The position numbers were made by a program, and so were the translations under genes. DNA of 6,721 nucleotides from contig JALNYY010000191.1 in assembly GCA_023229605.1 (NCBI GenBank), positions 1-6,721 of the forward strand, given 5' to 3'. Origin of the DNA: Methylobacter sp. (GTDB taxonomy: Bacteria > Pseudomonadota > Gammaproteobacteria > Methylococcales > Methylomonadaceae). This document shows positions 1 to 6,406 of this stretch, piece after piece (positions within the stretch are counted from its first letter, which is position 1; each line of letters starts with the position of its first letter). The notes under the pieces are model-generated. The model was given only the letters and a program-made list of their open reading frames with translations. It searched no databases and was not told the DNA's origin.

Positions 1-16
1 TCCATTTAATCAGCGC

Positions 17-80
17 GCCAGGATTTTTCGCGAAAGCTAAAATGGATCCATTCGATTTTAGCAACGAAGAAAGACCTGGC
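17..80. repeat. Long imperfect inverted repeat
   Basis: GCCAGG (17-22) pairs with CCTGGC (75-80), and GCTAAAAT (36-43) with ATTTTAGC (55-62). The interior contains the 12-bp palindrome AATGGATCCATT (41-52), and TTTCGCGAAA (26-35) lies beside it. The structure is symmetrical, with no U-run on either side, so it is not a typical terminator. Its role is unknown. Confidence 0.4.
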
Positions 81-513
81 AATTAACGCCTTCGTCCTCC
101 GTCCGTCACGACGCACAACTTGCTGGGAGTCGCTATTTTTACGAAAGCTTTTTTATGGGCATCCCTGCTCAACAAGGGGGGCAGCATCATTCTCGCAATG
201 ACTCGACGCAATGTCGGATAGCCTTACATTTTGACTACGCTCCCTGTATTCCTTCAAGGCTGTCGAGCTAGATCTCGCCCGTTTTTAATCATGTACAAGG
301 AAAGATGAATGCATTGTTTTTTGTATAAATTTTAGTATGAATGACATACAAGCCTAATTATTTAATTGACTAAAAATTAGGGGTATTAGACGACTGAGCA
401 TAGGGCGCCATTCGAATCAAGCTTGACTAACAACGGTGATTTTATCATTAAGTCCAATCATAATAAAAACAAATATCTTTGAGCAAATTGCAATATTATA
501 TTTTTATGCGCCC

Positions 514-535
514 AAAACCACTACATAGTAGTTTT
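514..535 (-). terminator. Possible Rho-independent-like hairpin after the 640-aa gene
   Basis: About 60 nt past the stop of the 640-aa gene, the minus-strand RNA can pair AAAACUACUA with UAGUGGUUUU around a two-base UG loop (ten pairs including one G-U; the innermost A-U would probably stay open). The 3' arm ends in UUUU but GGGCG follows, so the U-tract is short and part of the stem. It could act in both directions. This is the best terminator candidate for the gene series, but weak. Confidence 0.35.
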
Positions 536-596
536 TACTCATTCAATCCTACATCATGTGGTATTTTGTGAGTAGCTCTCTCGTTCTGGTAAATTT

Positions 597-2519
597 TTAA
601 TGGTCAGCAACAATCAATGCCTTCACAATCTCAATAGTAGCGCCTTCAAAACTGCGTGAATAACCATGGCTATGCACACGGTCTAAATCAAAAGCGCCTT
701 CAGGTTGAGGTATCGCGTAAACGATATTTTTAAATCCAATCAAATTGAAGCCATGGAAGCTTTGCTCTAATAGAGTTGGTGAAGGCCATGAAGATAATTT
801 GTCCGCGGTTACCTTATAAAACATGTAATCTAACGCCACCTCCCGCATAAAAGGCTCACCGGACAAGGCATAGCCGCGATAGAAGTCGAACTCTAAATCT
901 GGTGGGCCTGGCCAAGTCGCCACCTCTGTGGGCAGCAAAAACCGCAAAGGGTCAAAGAACGGATAGGTATAGCGCGTGGTTGCGATTTGACCTAAAGGCT
1001 CCATCGGGATCACTTCGTTTTGAACGAAAAAATGAACCCTCCTCGCGCCTCTTTGCCCTTCTTTGCGTGGTAATCGCATATCCAAGAAGTATACATCGCG
1101 CCCACCCCAGTTTTTTAATTGCTGTTGCAGCGCATCGGCATCGCGCAACCATTTGGATTGATCTGGGATGCCGCCTCCTGCATTCCAGGCATCGATATGC
1201 CCATGCGAGTACAAACGTATATCTTCGACGTGATGGGCGTTAGAGATAATGATTGCATTCTGGGGTAGTTCAGCAGCAAATTTATCTGCTAATGATATGA
1301 TTGAAGCGTAAATTTCGCGAGTTGCTTGCCGAACCGAGAAGATATTTACTGCATGATCCGCTACCACACTGACCAGCAATATTGCCGCTCCCAGAGTAAT
1401 CTGATCATACGATCTGTCGCGCAACTTGCCGTACACAAATTCAACCTGTCTCGCCAACAATATTGAGAGTGGAATCAGACAATAGGCTAAGTGTACCTGC
1501 TCATTGAAAAGCTTCAAAAAAGGGAGAAAAGCCGCTACAAAAAAAATGAACAGAAATAACTGCTGGCGGAATTGCTCGGGATCTTTTCGCCAATATTCCA
1601 GCGATGACCAGCTGATAGACGCAAGTCCAAATAACACCAGCGATGGCGGAAAAATACTAAAGATATCTCCGACAATTCGCCAGTGGAAACTCGCGAGCAT
1701 GCCAAGTAGTCCGGTATTGGGAGATGGGGATATAAAACTCGCTAAATTGCCGATCTTAAAGACAAACGCTACCGGCAAGCTATTGACAAATACACTGACC
1801 AGGAGCGTCGGGAATAGCGCATGAATGAAGCCAACAACTGCCAACACACCGACTGGGCGTATCCCGCGCCTGTAAATGATTTCTCGAACAATAATCAAGG
1901 CGGGCGCAATACCGATAAACTCCCGTACCCATGGGCCAATCAAGAGAAATAATCCAAGGGGCAGGAACCAAAGAAGCCGTCCATCACGGTCATGGCGGAA
2001 GTAGATTAGCAGAACGCTTATAACGAGAAAAAAAACAAGGAACTGTATCCCCGAGAACAGCACCAGCGCGCCGGTCAACACTGGCGTCGAAGCGAAAAAC
2101 AGGAACATCGCAAAGATCCGCGCCGCCCTGGAGTTCAGAAAAAATTTCGTAAAGCTATAAAATGCTAATGCTGTGAAACCACACACAATAGCGTTTACTA
2201 TGATGAAAAGTTGAGTATTAATGCCGACCGAGTAAACATAGGCACAACCTAGTCCTCGGATAATCGCGCTTAGGGGTCTATAGCCGTCACCTTGAATATA
2301 AATAAAGGAATCTCGGGCAATGGCCCAGACATGGTCTAGTGAAAAATGACCATTGTTAGAGTATTTATTAAAGGATGCGCTTGAGGTGTCGTCCCACACG
2401 ATGAAAAATGACCATCGCCAAACAATAAACCCCAGCGTAGCTACCAAAAAAATGATTAAGCTGTTCCAATACCATCGCGATTTTTTTTCGATTAAAACAT
2501 CCACAGGATTACTTTCCAT
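597..2519 (-). CDS. Multi-pass GT-C-like membrane glycosyltransferase with C-terminal tail module
   Basis: This 640-aa protein resembles integral-membrane GT-C/GT39-type glycosyltransferases, which use polyprenyl-phosphate sugars at the periplasmic face. About ten hydrophobic segments lie between residues 19 and 393, the first at 19-41. The first loop carries an acidic pair, Asp43-Asp44, followed by a GDGYRPLS motif at 77-84; an acidic first loop is typical of the GT-C fold. Residues ~395-580 form a soluble region, predicted periplasmic. Residues 583-636 form a tail module with FHGFN, Q-P-EG-F and Y-S-R-SF-E-G elements, also found in the partial gene at 6403. The ATG at 2519 is supported by a GAGGAAG Shine-Dalgarno 9 nt upstream. 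It is the last gene of the minus-strand series. I see the topology, motif and tail; the enzyme class is inferred, and donor and acceptor are unknown. It could instead be a non-enzymatic GT-C-like membrane protein. Confidence 0.85.
   Translation of the reverse strand: MESNPVDVLIEKKSRWYWNSLIIFLVATLGFIVWRWSFFIVWDDTSSASFNKYSNNGHFSLDHVWAIARDSFIYIQGDGYRPLSAIIRGLGCAYVYSVGINTQLFIIVNAIVCGFTALAFYSFTKFFLNSRAARIFAMFLFFASTPVLTGALVLFSGIQFLVFFLVISVLLIYFRHDRDGRLLWFLPLGLFLLIGPWVREFIGIAPALIIVREIIYRRGIRPVGVLAVVGFIHALFPTLLVSVFVNSLPVAFVFKIGNLASFISPSPNTGLLGMLASFHWRIVGDIFSIFPPSLVLFGLASISWSSLEYWRKDPEQFRQQLFLFIFFVAAFLPFLKLFNEQVHLAYCLIPLSILLARQVEFVYGKLRDRSYDQITLGAAILLVSVVADHAVNIFSVRQATREIYASIISLADKFAAELPQNAIIISNAHHVEDIRLYSHGHIDAWNAGGGIPDQSKWLRDADALQQQLKNWGGRDVYFLDMRLPRKEGQRGARRVHFFVQNEVIPMEPLGQIATTRYTYPFFDPLRFLLPTEVATWPGPPDLEFDFYRGYALSGEPFMREVALDYMFYKVTADKLSSWPSPTLLEQSFHGFNLIGFKNIVYAIPQPEGAFDLDRVHSHGYSRSFEGATIEIVKALIVADH
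612..773 (-). other. C-terminal tail module of the 640-aa protein (residues 583-636)
   Basis: This encodes a ~54-residue module: FHGFN, a short strand-like stretch, then Q-x-EG-x-F, Y-S-x-SF-x-G and a final helix containing EI and A-x-I. Aligned by hand with the tail of the partial CDS at 6403-6721, about 20 of 50 positions are identical with one single-residue gap. The host proteins differ in architecture, so the module looks portable. I recall similar endings (gly-x-NIV ... Y-x-x-Q ... G) in assorted surface-glycan proteins, but I cannot name a domain family. Confidence 0.6.
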
Positions 2520-2528
2520 TACAATTCA

Positions 2529-2535
2529 CTTCCTC
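2529..2535 (-). promoter_or_regulatory. Ribosome-binding site of the 640-aa gene
   Basis: The minus strand reads GAGGAAG, 9 nt before the ATG at 2519. This purine-rich site fixes the start of the 640-aa protein and shows that it can be translated independently of the upstream gene, which ends 158 nt earlier. Confidence 0.65.
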
Positions 2536-2563
2536 AACTCTGACTAAAGGCATCAAGCCTGTT

Positions 2564-2626
2564 TTAACTCAAGATAATCCTTTCTGATTGGATTTTCCTG
2601 CCGCTCTGTGTATTGACCGCAATCAT
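2564..2626 (-). CDS. Possible 20-aa small ORF with a very strong ribosome-binding site
   Basis: This short ORF of 20 codons plus TAA starts with an ATG at 2626. A near-perfect GGAGGAG (2632-2638) sits 5 nt upstream, the best Shine-Dalgarno between the two large genes. The peptide begins MIAVNTQSGRK, is hydrophilic to mixed, and has no signal peptide or membrane segment. It ends 44 nt before the ATG of the 640-aa gene. It could be a small protein, a leader ORF affecting translation of the next gene, or the stranded start of a gene otherwise lost. I do not recognise it. The ribosome-binding site is seen in the sequence; that it is translated is inference. Confidence 0.22.
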   Translation of the reverse strand: MIAVNTQSGRKIQSERIILS

Positions 2627-2677
2627 TACATCTCCTCCAACAAAACAAGATACCACGTTCAGTACCACTTCCCTTGT

Positions 2678-4924
2678 TCATTTTTCAACTTTTGCTGAAA
2701 CAGGAGCCGAGTCAGCAACAATTGTCCATGGAATGATCTTGCGCAAGGTTACAAAATCCGGCGAGCCTCCATTGGAGTAAATCACTAGCCGAAAGTGCTT
2801 ATAATACCCTTCTTTCTTTACGGCGTATTTGATCTGTGTGCCCTCTTCGTCGGTTTTCGCATCCTTCACTTGTAGAACATCAACCCAAGGTTCTTCGTCA
2901 CCCTTCCCCTGCAAAACAAAATCCGCCGGTGCGCGCGCCTTCCCCCCAATCTGGGGCAGCAACGATAGCTCATTAATTTTATTCGGTTTTGCATAGTCGA
3001 AATTAATTATAATCGGGTATTCAGGTGGCGACGCTGAATGCCATACGCCCTCCTCTCTTGAAAAAAGGGTGGTAATGGGGGCGCTAGCGCCGCTCATTGA
3101 TGTTGTATGGACAGAGACCGGTCGTGATTGCCGCGTCTGAAACAGTCCGATTTTTCGGTTAAATATTTGATAAGTATTTACGAGTTTATATCTCATCAAG
3201 ATTTCTTCATGCAATCGTTTGCGAAATGGTTCAATCGATTGCGGGAACGGGTAGTTTGCCAATACCTGTGAAAGCGGGTCGCGTGCATATGGATCCCACG
3301 CTTCAATCGGTGATTCCTCCAAGCTGATGACCAATAACTCCGCAGAAAATATAGCGTTTTTCGCATGTTCGTAATCATAGACTCTTACAGGGGAAATAAC
3401 ACAATTTGGCAAAAATATTCTCTGTTCCTTTTCATAAAGGTATGCAGTAAGTGCCTGACCGCAGCCTAGCGTATAGTTTTCAATAAAATCCGTGCCTATT
3501 GCCGGTGTATCTGTACCCAATTCCTTAGCTAAATTGGAGATGTCATCATATAAATGAGCTTCCTCCAGGTAATCTTTCTTAGCTACTGAGGATAATCCCA
3601 CCATCGAATAGGCGCTAAACTGAAAAACTAATCCAGCCAAGATGACACCGAACGCAACGCAGACACTACAAATTTGTCCGATACCGCCCACCATACGTTT
3701 TAGTCCAAGACCATGTAAATCAATGGCGAAAAGCAGCAATAAAATGACTAATGCCGGGACGACCACCACGCCCATTTGCCCAGTACGTCCAGACACAAAA
3801 AAAGTCAGCAACGTCAATGGAACCAGAATTGCGATAATGCAAAATAAGTAAGCCGCCTTTTTATCAATATCCGCGGCGCCATTTAAATCTTCAACCAAAA
3901 CGCTTCGGTGCATTAGTCTTTTGCGCACCCAAAAAACAACGACACCCAACATAAGAACAATCAAAACAATCGTAGTGACTGTAAAAAAAAATTTACCTGC
4001 AAATGCATTAACTATTGCAATAGGATAGTAAGTTACCTGCTCAAAAAAAGTTTTTACTCCGGCCTGGTATAGCGCCAATTGGTTTTGGTCTGGGTGGGCA
4101 TCAAAATAATGTCCAATGAATTGGTCTTTTGCCAGGTATAGCGGATAGGAAATAGTCGCAAAAAAACTCAAAAGGGAAAGTATGAAATTTCTCGTCCGAA
4201 TGAAATAATTATCCCAGCTTTTTCGTTTCCGTATTAACTGAGTGCATGCAAAAAAAACCAAAACCGCCCCAAAACAACCAAAGATCCCGACAATATAAAA
4301 AAGAGTCACATAACGAAAAAACACGGTAATTCCTGCAACCAGGCCCGTTAATAAGGAAAATGGCAGATTTTTAAAACCATTAGATAAAACGACACTCCAA
4401 GTCAGGACTCCAAATAATGAAAACACGGGGAATTCACGCTGATATTCCGCTATGTTGAGCAGAAGATTCGGATTTAGCTGGAACGGTATTTGCAAACATA
4501 ACAGCAAACCAACCGCCGCCAAAGCAAGCATAACCGAACCGGAAAGCCTGCGAACCGCAAAATAGGTTGTCAACTGAAATAATATAAAAAACAGCAAATT
4601 CGGGGCCAACGCCACCAATCGAGACGCCCCGAAAAGTAAATACATAAATGACGATAGCAGCAACACCCCAATACCGTGCGGCCCAGCTCGAAATTCGCCC
4701 GGTATGCCTCGGCCATGTATGATGGAATCAAATACAATGTACGAATGTCTCAAATAATCAGTTGCATCCCCATTGATGAATGGGGACCAAGAGACCTCTC
4801 GCTCAACAAATGCCCGAAAAAGCAGCCATTGAAGAAGGACAAGTCCAAAAAGTATCCACCGGGCCATGTATTGACTCTTTAATGACTGATCAAAGCTATG
4901 TTTGCTAAGTAATTTATTATCCAT
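2678..4924 (-). CDS. Multi-pass GT-C-like membrane glycosyltransferase with C-terminal discoidin-like domain
   Basis: This 748-aa protein has about eleven to twelve hydrophobic segments between residues 21 and 440. After the first (21-40) comes NGDATDYLRHS (51-61); Asp53 and Asp56 sit where GT-C/GT39 enzymes carry first-loop catalytic or metal-binding acids. EYQREFPVF (160-168) is a likely second loop motif. Residues ~445-600 are soluble, predicted periplasmic. Residues ~602-735 look like an F5/8 type C (discoidin) beta-sandwich, with INFDY, the RAPADFVLQGKGDEEPW stretch and a final YYKHFRLVIYSNG strand. Such domains commonly bind glycans, suggesting an acceptor-binding module. A weak AAGAG lies ~9 nt before the ATG. 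The gene follows the deletion scar and precedes the 640-aa gene by 158 nt. A T9 run (minus strand) at 3983-3991 keeps frame. Fold and domain are inferred from sequence pattern; the substrate is unknown. Confidence 0.87.
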   Translation of the reverse strand: MDNKLLSKHSFDQSLKSQYMARWILFGLVLLQWLLFRAFVEREVSWSPFINGDATDYLRHSYIVFDSIIHGRGIPGEFRAGPHGIGVLLLSSFMYLLFGASRLVALAPNLLFFILFQLTTYFAVRRLSGSVMLALAAVGLLLCLQIPFQLNPNLLLNIAEYQREFPVFSLFGVLTWSVVLSNGFKNLPFSLLTGLVAGITVFFRYVTLFYIVGIFGCFGAVLVFFACTQLIRKRKSWDNYFIRTRNFILSLLSFFATISYPLYLAKDQFIGHYFDAHPDQNQLALYQAGVKTFFEQVTYYPIAIVNAFAGKFFFTVTTIVLIVLMLGVVVFWVRKRLMHRSVLVEDLNGAADIDKKAAYLFCIIAILVPLTLLTFFVSGRTGQMGVVVVPALVILLLLFAIDLHGLGLKRMVGGIGQICSVCVAFGVILAGLVFQFSAYSMVGLSSVAKKDYLEEAHLYDDISNLAKELGTDTPAIGTDFIENYTLGCGQALTAYLYEKEQRIFLPNCVISPVRVYDYEHAKNAIFSAELLVISLEESPIEAWDPYARDPLSQVLANYPFPQSIEPFRKRLHEEILMRYKLVNTYQIFNRKIGLFQTRQSRPVSVHTTSMSGASAPITTLFSREEGVWHSASPPEYPIIINFDYAKPNKINELSLLPQIGGKARAPADFVLQGKGDEEPWVDVLQVKDAKTDEEGTQIKYAVKKEGYYKHFRLVIYSNGGSPDFVTLRKIIPWTIVADSAPVSAKVEK
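2720..3121 (-). other. Discoidin / F5/8 type C-like domain of the 748-aa protein (residues ~602-735)
   Basis: The C-terminal ~134 residues show the usual F5/8C order. There is an LFSREEGVWHS opening, a PIIINFDY strand, an INELSLLPQ strand, RAPADFVLQGKGDEEPWVDV (sequence aligning with a ligand-side loop and strand), and a closing strand with YYKHFRLVIYSN. The family usually has ~130-150 residues, so the domain appears complete. It is predicted to face the periplasm after the last membrane helix. A carbohydrate-binding role is inferred from the family. Confidence 0.65.
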
Positions 4925-4959
4925 TTTAGTAACTCTTAATAAAATCCTGAGGTTTATCT

Positions 4960-4983
4960 GGTAGTAGGTTGAATCTGTAATTT
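4960..4983. repeat. Probable terminal inverted repeat (right end) of an IS1-family element
   Basis: The plus strand reads GGTAGTAGGTTGAATCTG from 4960. It begins with GGT, as IS1-family ends do, and lies just past the C-terminal coding end of the IS1-like transposase remnant. The matching left end is absent, so the assignment rests on position and the GGT start only. The end is 35 bp before the ATG of the 748-aa gene. Confidence 0.45.
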
Positions 4984-4996
4984 TGCATGAATATCC

Positions 4997-5206
4997 AAAT
5001 CAAATTCAACCTTGTTAATCAGTAATCCGATAACCGTATCGCAGGGTTTCCTTTTTCGAGAAGCAGATTATTTTTCGTGTCAGTCGCTTAATCCAAGTTC
5101 TGAAATTCAAATTTCTGCGTTCAATTTTTTGGATATTACGCTTACCCACTTCGTGCTTATCGATTTCAAGGTGACACTCATAAGCACCGCAGTCAGACAA
5201 ACACTT
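4997..5206 (-). pseudogene. IS1-family transposase, C-terminal fragment with frameshift
   Basis: On the minus strand the frame starting near 5206 reads KCLSDCGAYECHL, then KHEVGKRNIQKIERRNLNF and RTWIKRLTRKIICFSKKE. This matches the IS1-type DDE transposase C-terminus, in which the glutamate of the QKIER motif is taken as the last catalytic acid and the SD of SDCGAY plausibly as an earlier one. Near 5041 the frame breaks. Reading on from the GAT codon at 5040 restores the usual ending, DTVIGLLINKVEF, implying loss of two bases (or an equivalent change). The N-terminal two thirds, with the DNA-binding InsA-like part, are absent. The fragment is therefore truncated and frameshifted. Family assignment comes from motif recall, without a database search. 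Confidence 0.75.
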
Positions 5207-5334
5207 TCTCGTTCAAATTCACGCTGACCGGTACACGCTGGATTTGAAATTCCTGCCACATAAACACACGCCGTTTCAGAAGTTTCGAAATAGGGGGCTA
5301 CCCCATGTGCAATCAATCCCGAACCAATAATCAT
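5207..5334 (-). pseudogene. NAD(P)-dependent sugar-nucleotide reductase/epimerase-like gene, N-terminal fragment
   Basis: The first ~43 residues belong to a Rossmann-fold SDR/epimerase-like family common in polysaccharide clusters. MIIGSGLIA (1-9) gives the GxGxxA-type dinucleotide loop, and the pattern VAGISNP (26-32) followed by REFERE (38-43) is family-like. Intact members are ~240-260 residues, so over 80% is missing. After FERE the sequence passes into the IS1-like remnant, and the open frame ends at 5107 with unrelated residues (nominal ORF 75 aa). The start is supported by GGAAGGAG 6 nt upstream. A truncated peptide may still be made, but it lacks the catalytic Tyr/Lys region. The gene lay in the same operon direction as its neighbours and probably made a nucleotide-sugar precursor. 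Family is inferred from the N-terminus only. Confidence 0.6.
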
Positions 5335-5340
5335 ATGGAA

Positions 5341-5348
5341 CTCCTTCC
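5341..5348 (-). promoter_or_regulatory. Strong ribosome-binding site of the truncated reductase gene
   Basis: The minus strand reads GGAAGGAG, 6 nt before the ATG at 5334. It marks this as the true start of the broken gene and shows that its 5' end is still well preserved. Confidence 0.7.
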
Positions 5349-5415
5349 TGTATTAGCGTCCCGCAATGTGATCACTACTTGTGGAACAGTTTAAATTATT
5401 CATGCCGAAATACCC

Positions 5416-5438
5416 CTGATCAGCATCAATGCTGTCAG
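5416..5438 (-). other. Hairpin spanning the stop codon of the GT-B-like gene
   Basis: The minus strand can fold CTGACAGCAT against ATGCTGATCAG around a two-base loop, with one bulged A. The TGA stop (5435-5437) lies in the 5' arm. No U-run follows, so it is not a standard intrinsic terminator. It might protect the 3' end of the message or separate this gene from the next, which begins 100 nt downstream. Only the pairing is seen; the function is inferred. Confidence 0.3.
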
Positions 5439-6406
5439 CCACATACTCGGTCGGTGAGACGCCAGTACTCGAATAGATCATGGGGAAATTTATTGTCTTT
5501 TTCATACTTGATGGCCATTCTCGAATAATTTTCATATGCCTGCTGGTAAGCCACCTCCCATTCATCAACATAATATTCCAACTGATTTATCCAATCTGCT
5601 TCATTTACATCCAGTTGCAGACAGCAAGCGGACATTCTGGAATCATCCATCGTTCCTAACGAAATTGTTGCTCGACCGCAGCGCAATGCGGCAACGATAC
5701 GCATCAAAGACAGCCAGCGCCAATTCGCTCGTTGCGGAATATTTAAAACCAGCTTTGCAGATCGATTCATCGCATCCCGTCTTTTTCGAGAAACAAATAT
5801 TTCCGGACAAGCAAAAGAAATGTCACTTTTCTTCAATATGTCAAGGATATTGGTGCGATAGTCGGTAATGAAGCCAGTGAACAATAAGTCGCTGGTTATT
5901 AGCCCTGACTTTTCTGCATCTTTGTTCGAAACAAAATCCAGCTTAGGAAATGGGATCGAACGAACGGCGAGTCCAGGAAGCATTTTCGACATATTCCGTA
6001 ATTCCGGCAAATCGCCCAGAACGAAGAAACATCGGATATAAGGTAAGCAATCAATCAGACTCCTAAGTCGCGCCACTTGTGTCTCTGGGTGCATATAATC
6101 GTTGTTGCTCCATAGTGGACTACCGTGAATGTATATCTCATCGTTCTCGAAATCAATATGCTCAGTCATGATCACCGCTACTCTTTTTCGTGATGACTTG
6201 CAATAATTAATCAAAGTCATTTTTGTCTGTGCCGAGAAATTTTCAATTACCACATTCAAGGAGGAATCGCTGGGCTGTCGTCCTATAGAGACCGAATAGC
6301 CGTATTGCTTTAATGCCATGACAAAAAAATCCACCTGGTCACTGATACCCGTAAATGGATGATTGTATATCCAGAGATGAATGTGTGGCTTCTTTGATGT
6401 ATTCAT
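5435..6406 (-). CDS. GT-B-like glycosyltransferase, soluble
   Basis: This 323-aa cytoplasmic protein has no signal peptide or membrane helix. The N-terminal half starts with an HIHLWIYNHPF strand and includes MTEHIDFENDE (80-90), as in the acceptor-side Rossmann domain of GT-B enzymes. The C-terminal half has LLFTGFITDYR (174-184), then LNIPQRANWRWLSLMR (221-236) and RIVAALRCGRATISLGT (236-252). That last run resembles the donor-binding motif of group-1/CgeB-like glycosyltransferases, where an Arg/Glu-rich helix precedes an A-x-x-CG turn. The tail (271-300) is helical and Tyr/Trp-rich. Its ATG overlaps the upstream stop as ATGA and there is no clear Shine-Dalgarno, so translation is probably coupled to the upstream gene. 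Sugar and acceptor are unknown. The assignment is by fold-like motifs; a non-catalytic relative is possible. Confidence 0.85.
   Translation of the reverse strand: MNTSKKPHIHLWIYNHPFTGISDQVDFFVMALKQYGYSVSIGRQPSDSSLNVVIENFSAQTKMTLINYCKSSRKRVAVIMTEHIDFENDEIYIHGSPLWSNNDYMHPETQVARLRSLIDCLPYIRCFFVLGDLPELRNMSKMLPGLAVRSIPFPKLDFVSNKDAEKSGLITSDLLFTGFITDYRTNILDILKKSDISFACPEIFVSRKRRDAMNRSAKLVLNIPQRANWRWLSLMRIVAALRCGRATISLGTMDDSRMSACCLQLDVNEADWINQLEYYVDEWEVAYQQAYENYSRMAIKYEKDNKFPHDLFEYWRLTDRVCG

Larger units (their letters stand above)
1..596. other. Non-coding or decayed region, two composition blocks
   Basis: No supported gene lies here. Bases 1-300 are about 48% GC and 301-600 about 31% GC by hand count. 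In 1-228 the minus strand has a 48-residue open stretch followed, after one TAA (83-85), by about 27 more open residues to the edge. It has no ribosome-binding site and no family I recognise. It could be a decayed gene or an intergenic repeat. Several hairpin-capable sequences occur: 17-80 (imperfect, core GCTAAAAT/ATTTTAGC at 36-43 and 55-62), 353-381 (CCTAATT/AATTAGG) and 514-535. No clear sigma-70 promoter was identified. Confidence 0.5.
4960..5206 (-). mobile_element. Truncated IS1-family insertion sequence (3' third only)
   Basis: About 250 bp remain of an element that is ~0.7-0.8 kb when intact. They hold the C-terminal transposase coding sequence and a probable right inverted repeat. 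The 5' part (left end, the InsA-like ORF and most of the InsB-like ORF) is missing. The left boundary runs directly into a truncated reductase gene around 5200-5212. No target-site duplication can be recognised because one end is lost. The element must be immobile on its own. Confidence 0.72.

Noticed and set aside
353..381. CCTAATT/AATTAGG hairpin as a terminator
   Set aside because: Only seven pairs, a 15-base AT-rich loop and no proper U-tract; expected by chance in DNA this AT-rich.
902..1243. 113-aa plus-strand ORF inside the 640-aa gene
   Set aside because: It is antisense to a long, coherent membrane protein, basic and low in structure, with no recognisable domain; an overlap artefact.
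2640..2680. Sigma-70 promoter in front of the 640-aa gene
   Set aside because: A TTGAAA-like -35 can be found, but no acceptable -10 lies 16-18 bases from it.
3983..3991. Run of nine T (minus strand) in the 748-aa gene as a programmed slippage site
   Set aside because: The frame stays open and the protein is coherent on both sides. Homopolymers encoding Phe/Lys in a membrane helix are common.
5012..5227. 71-aa plus-strand ORF over the scar
   Set aside because: The minus strand carries a clear IS1-type transposase C-terminus here, so the plus-strand reading is a shadow.
5353..5571. 72-aa minus-strand ORF overlapping the end of the 323-aa gene
   Set aside because: It lies mostly within the 323-aa coding sequence in another frame and shows no motif. 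The GT-B-like frame explains the region.
5536..5868. 110-aa plus-strand ORF
   Set aside because: It is antisense to the GT-B-like gene, whose motifs (FTGFITDYR and RIVAALRCG) support the minus-strand reading.
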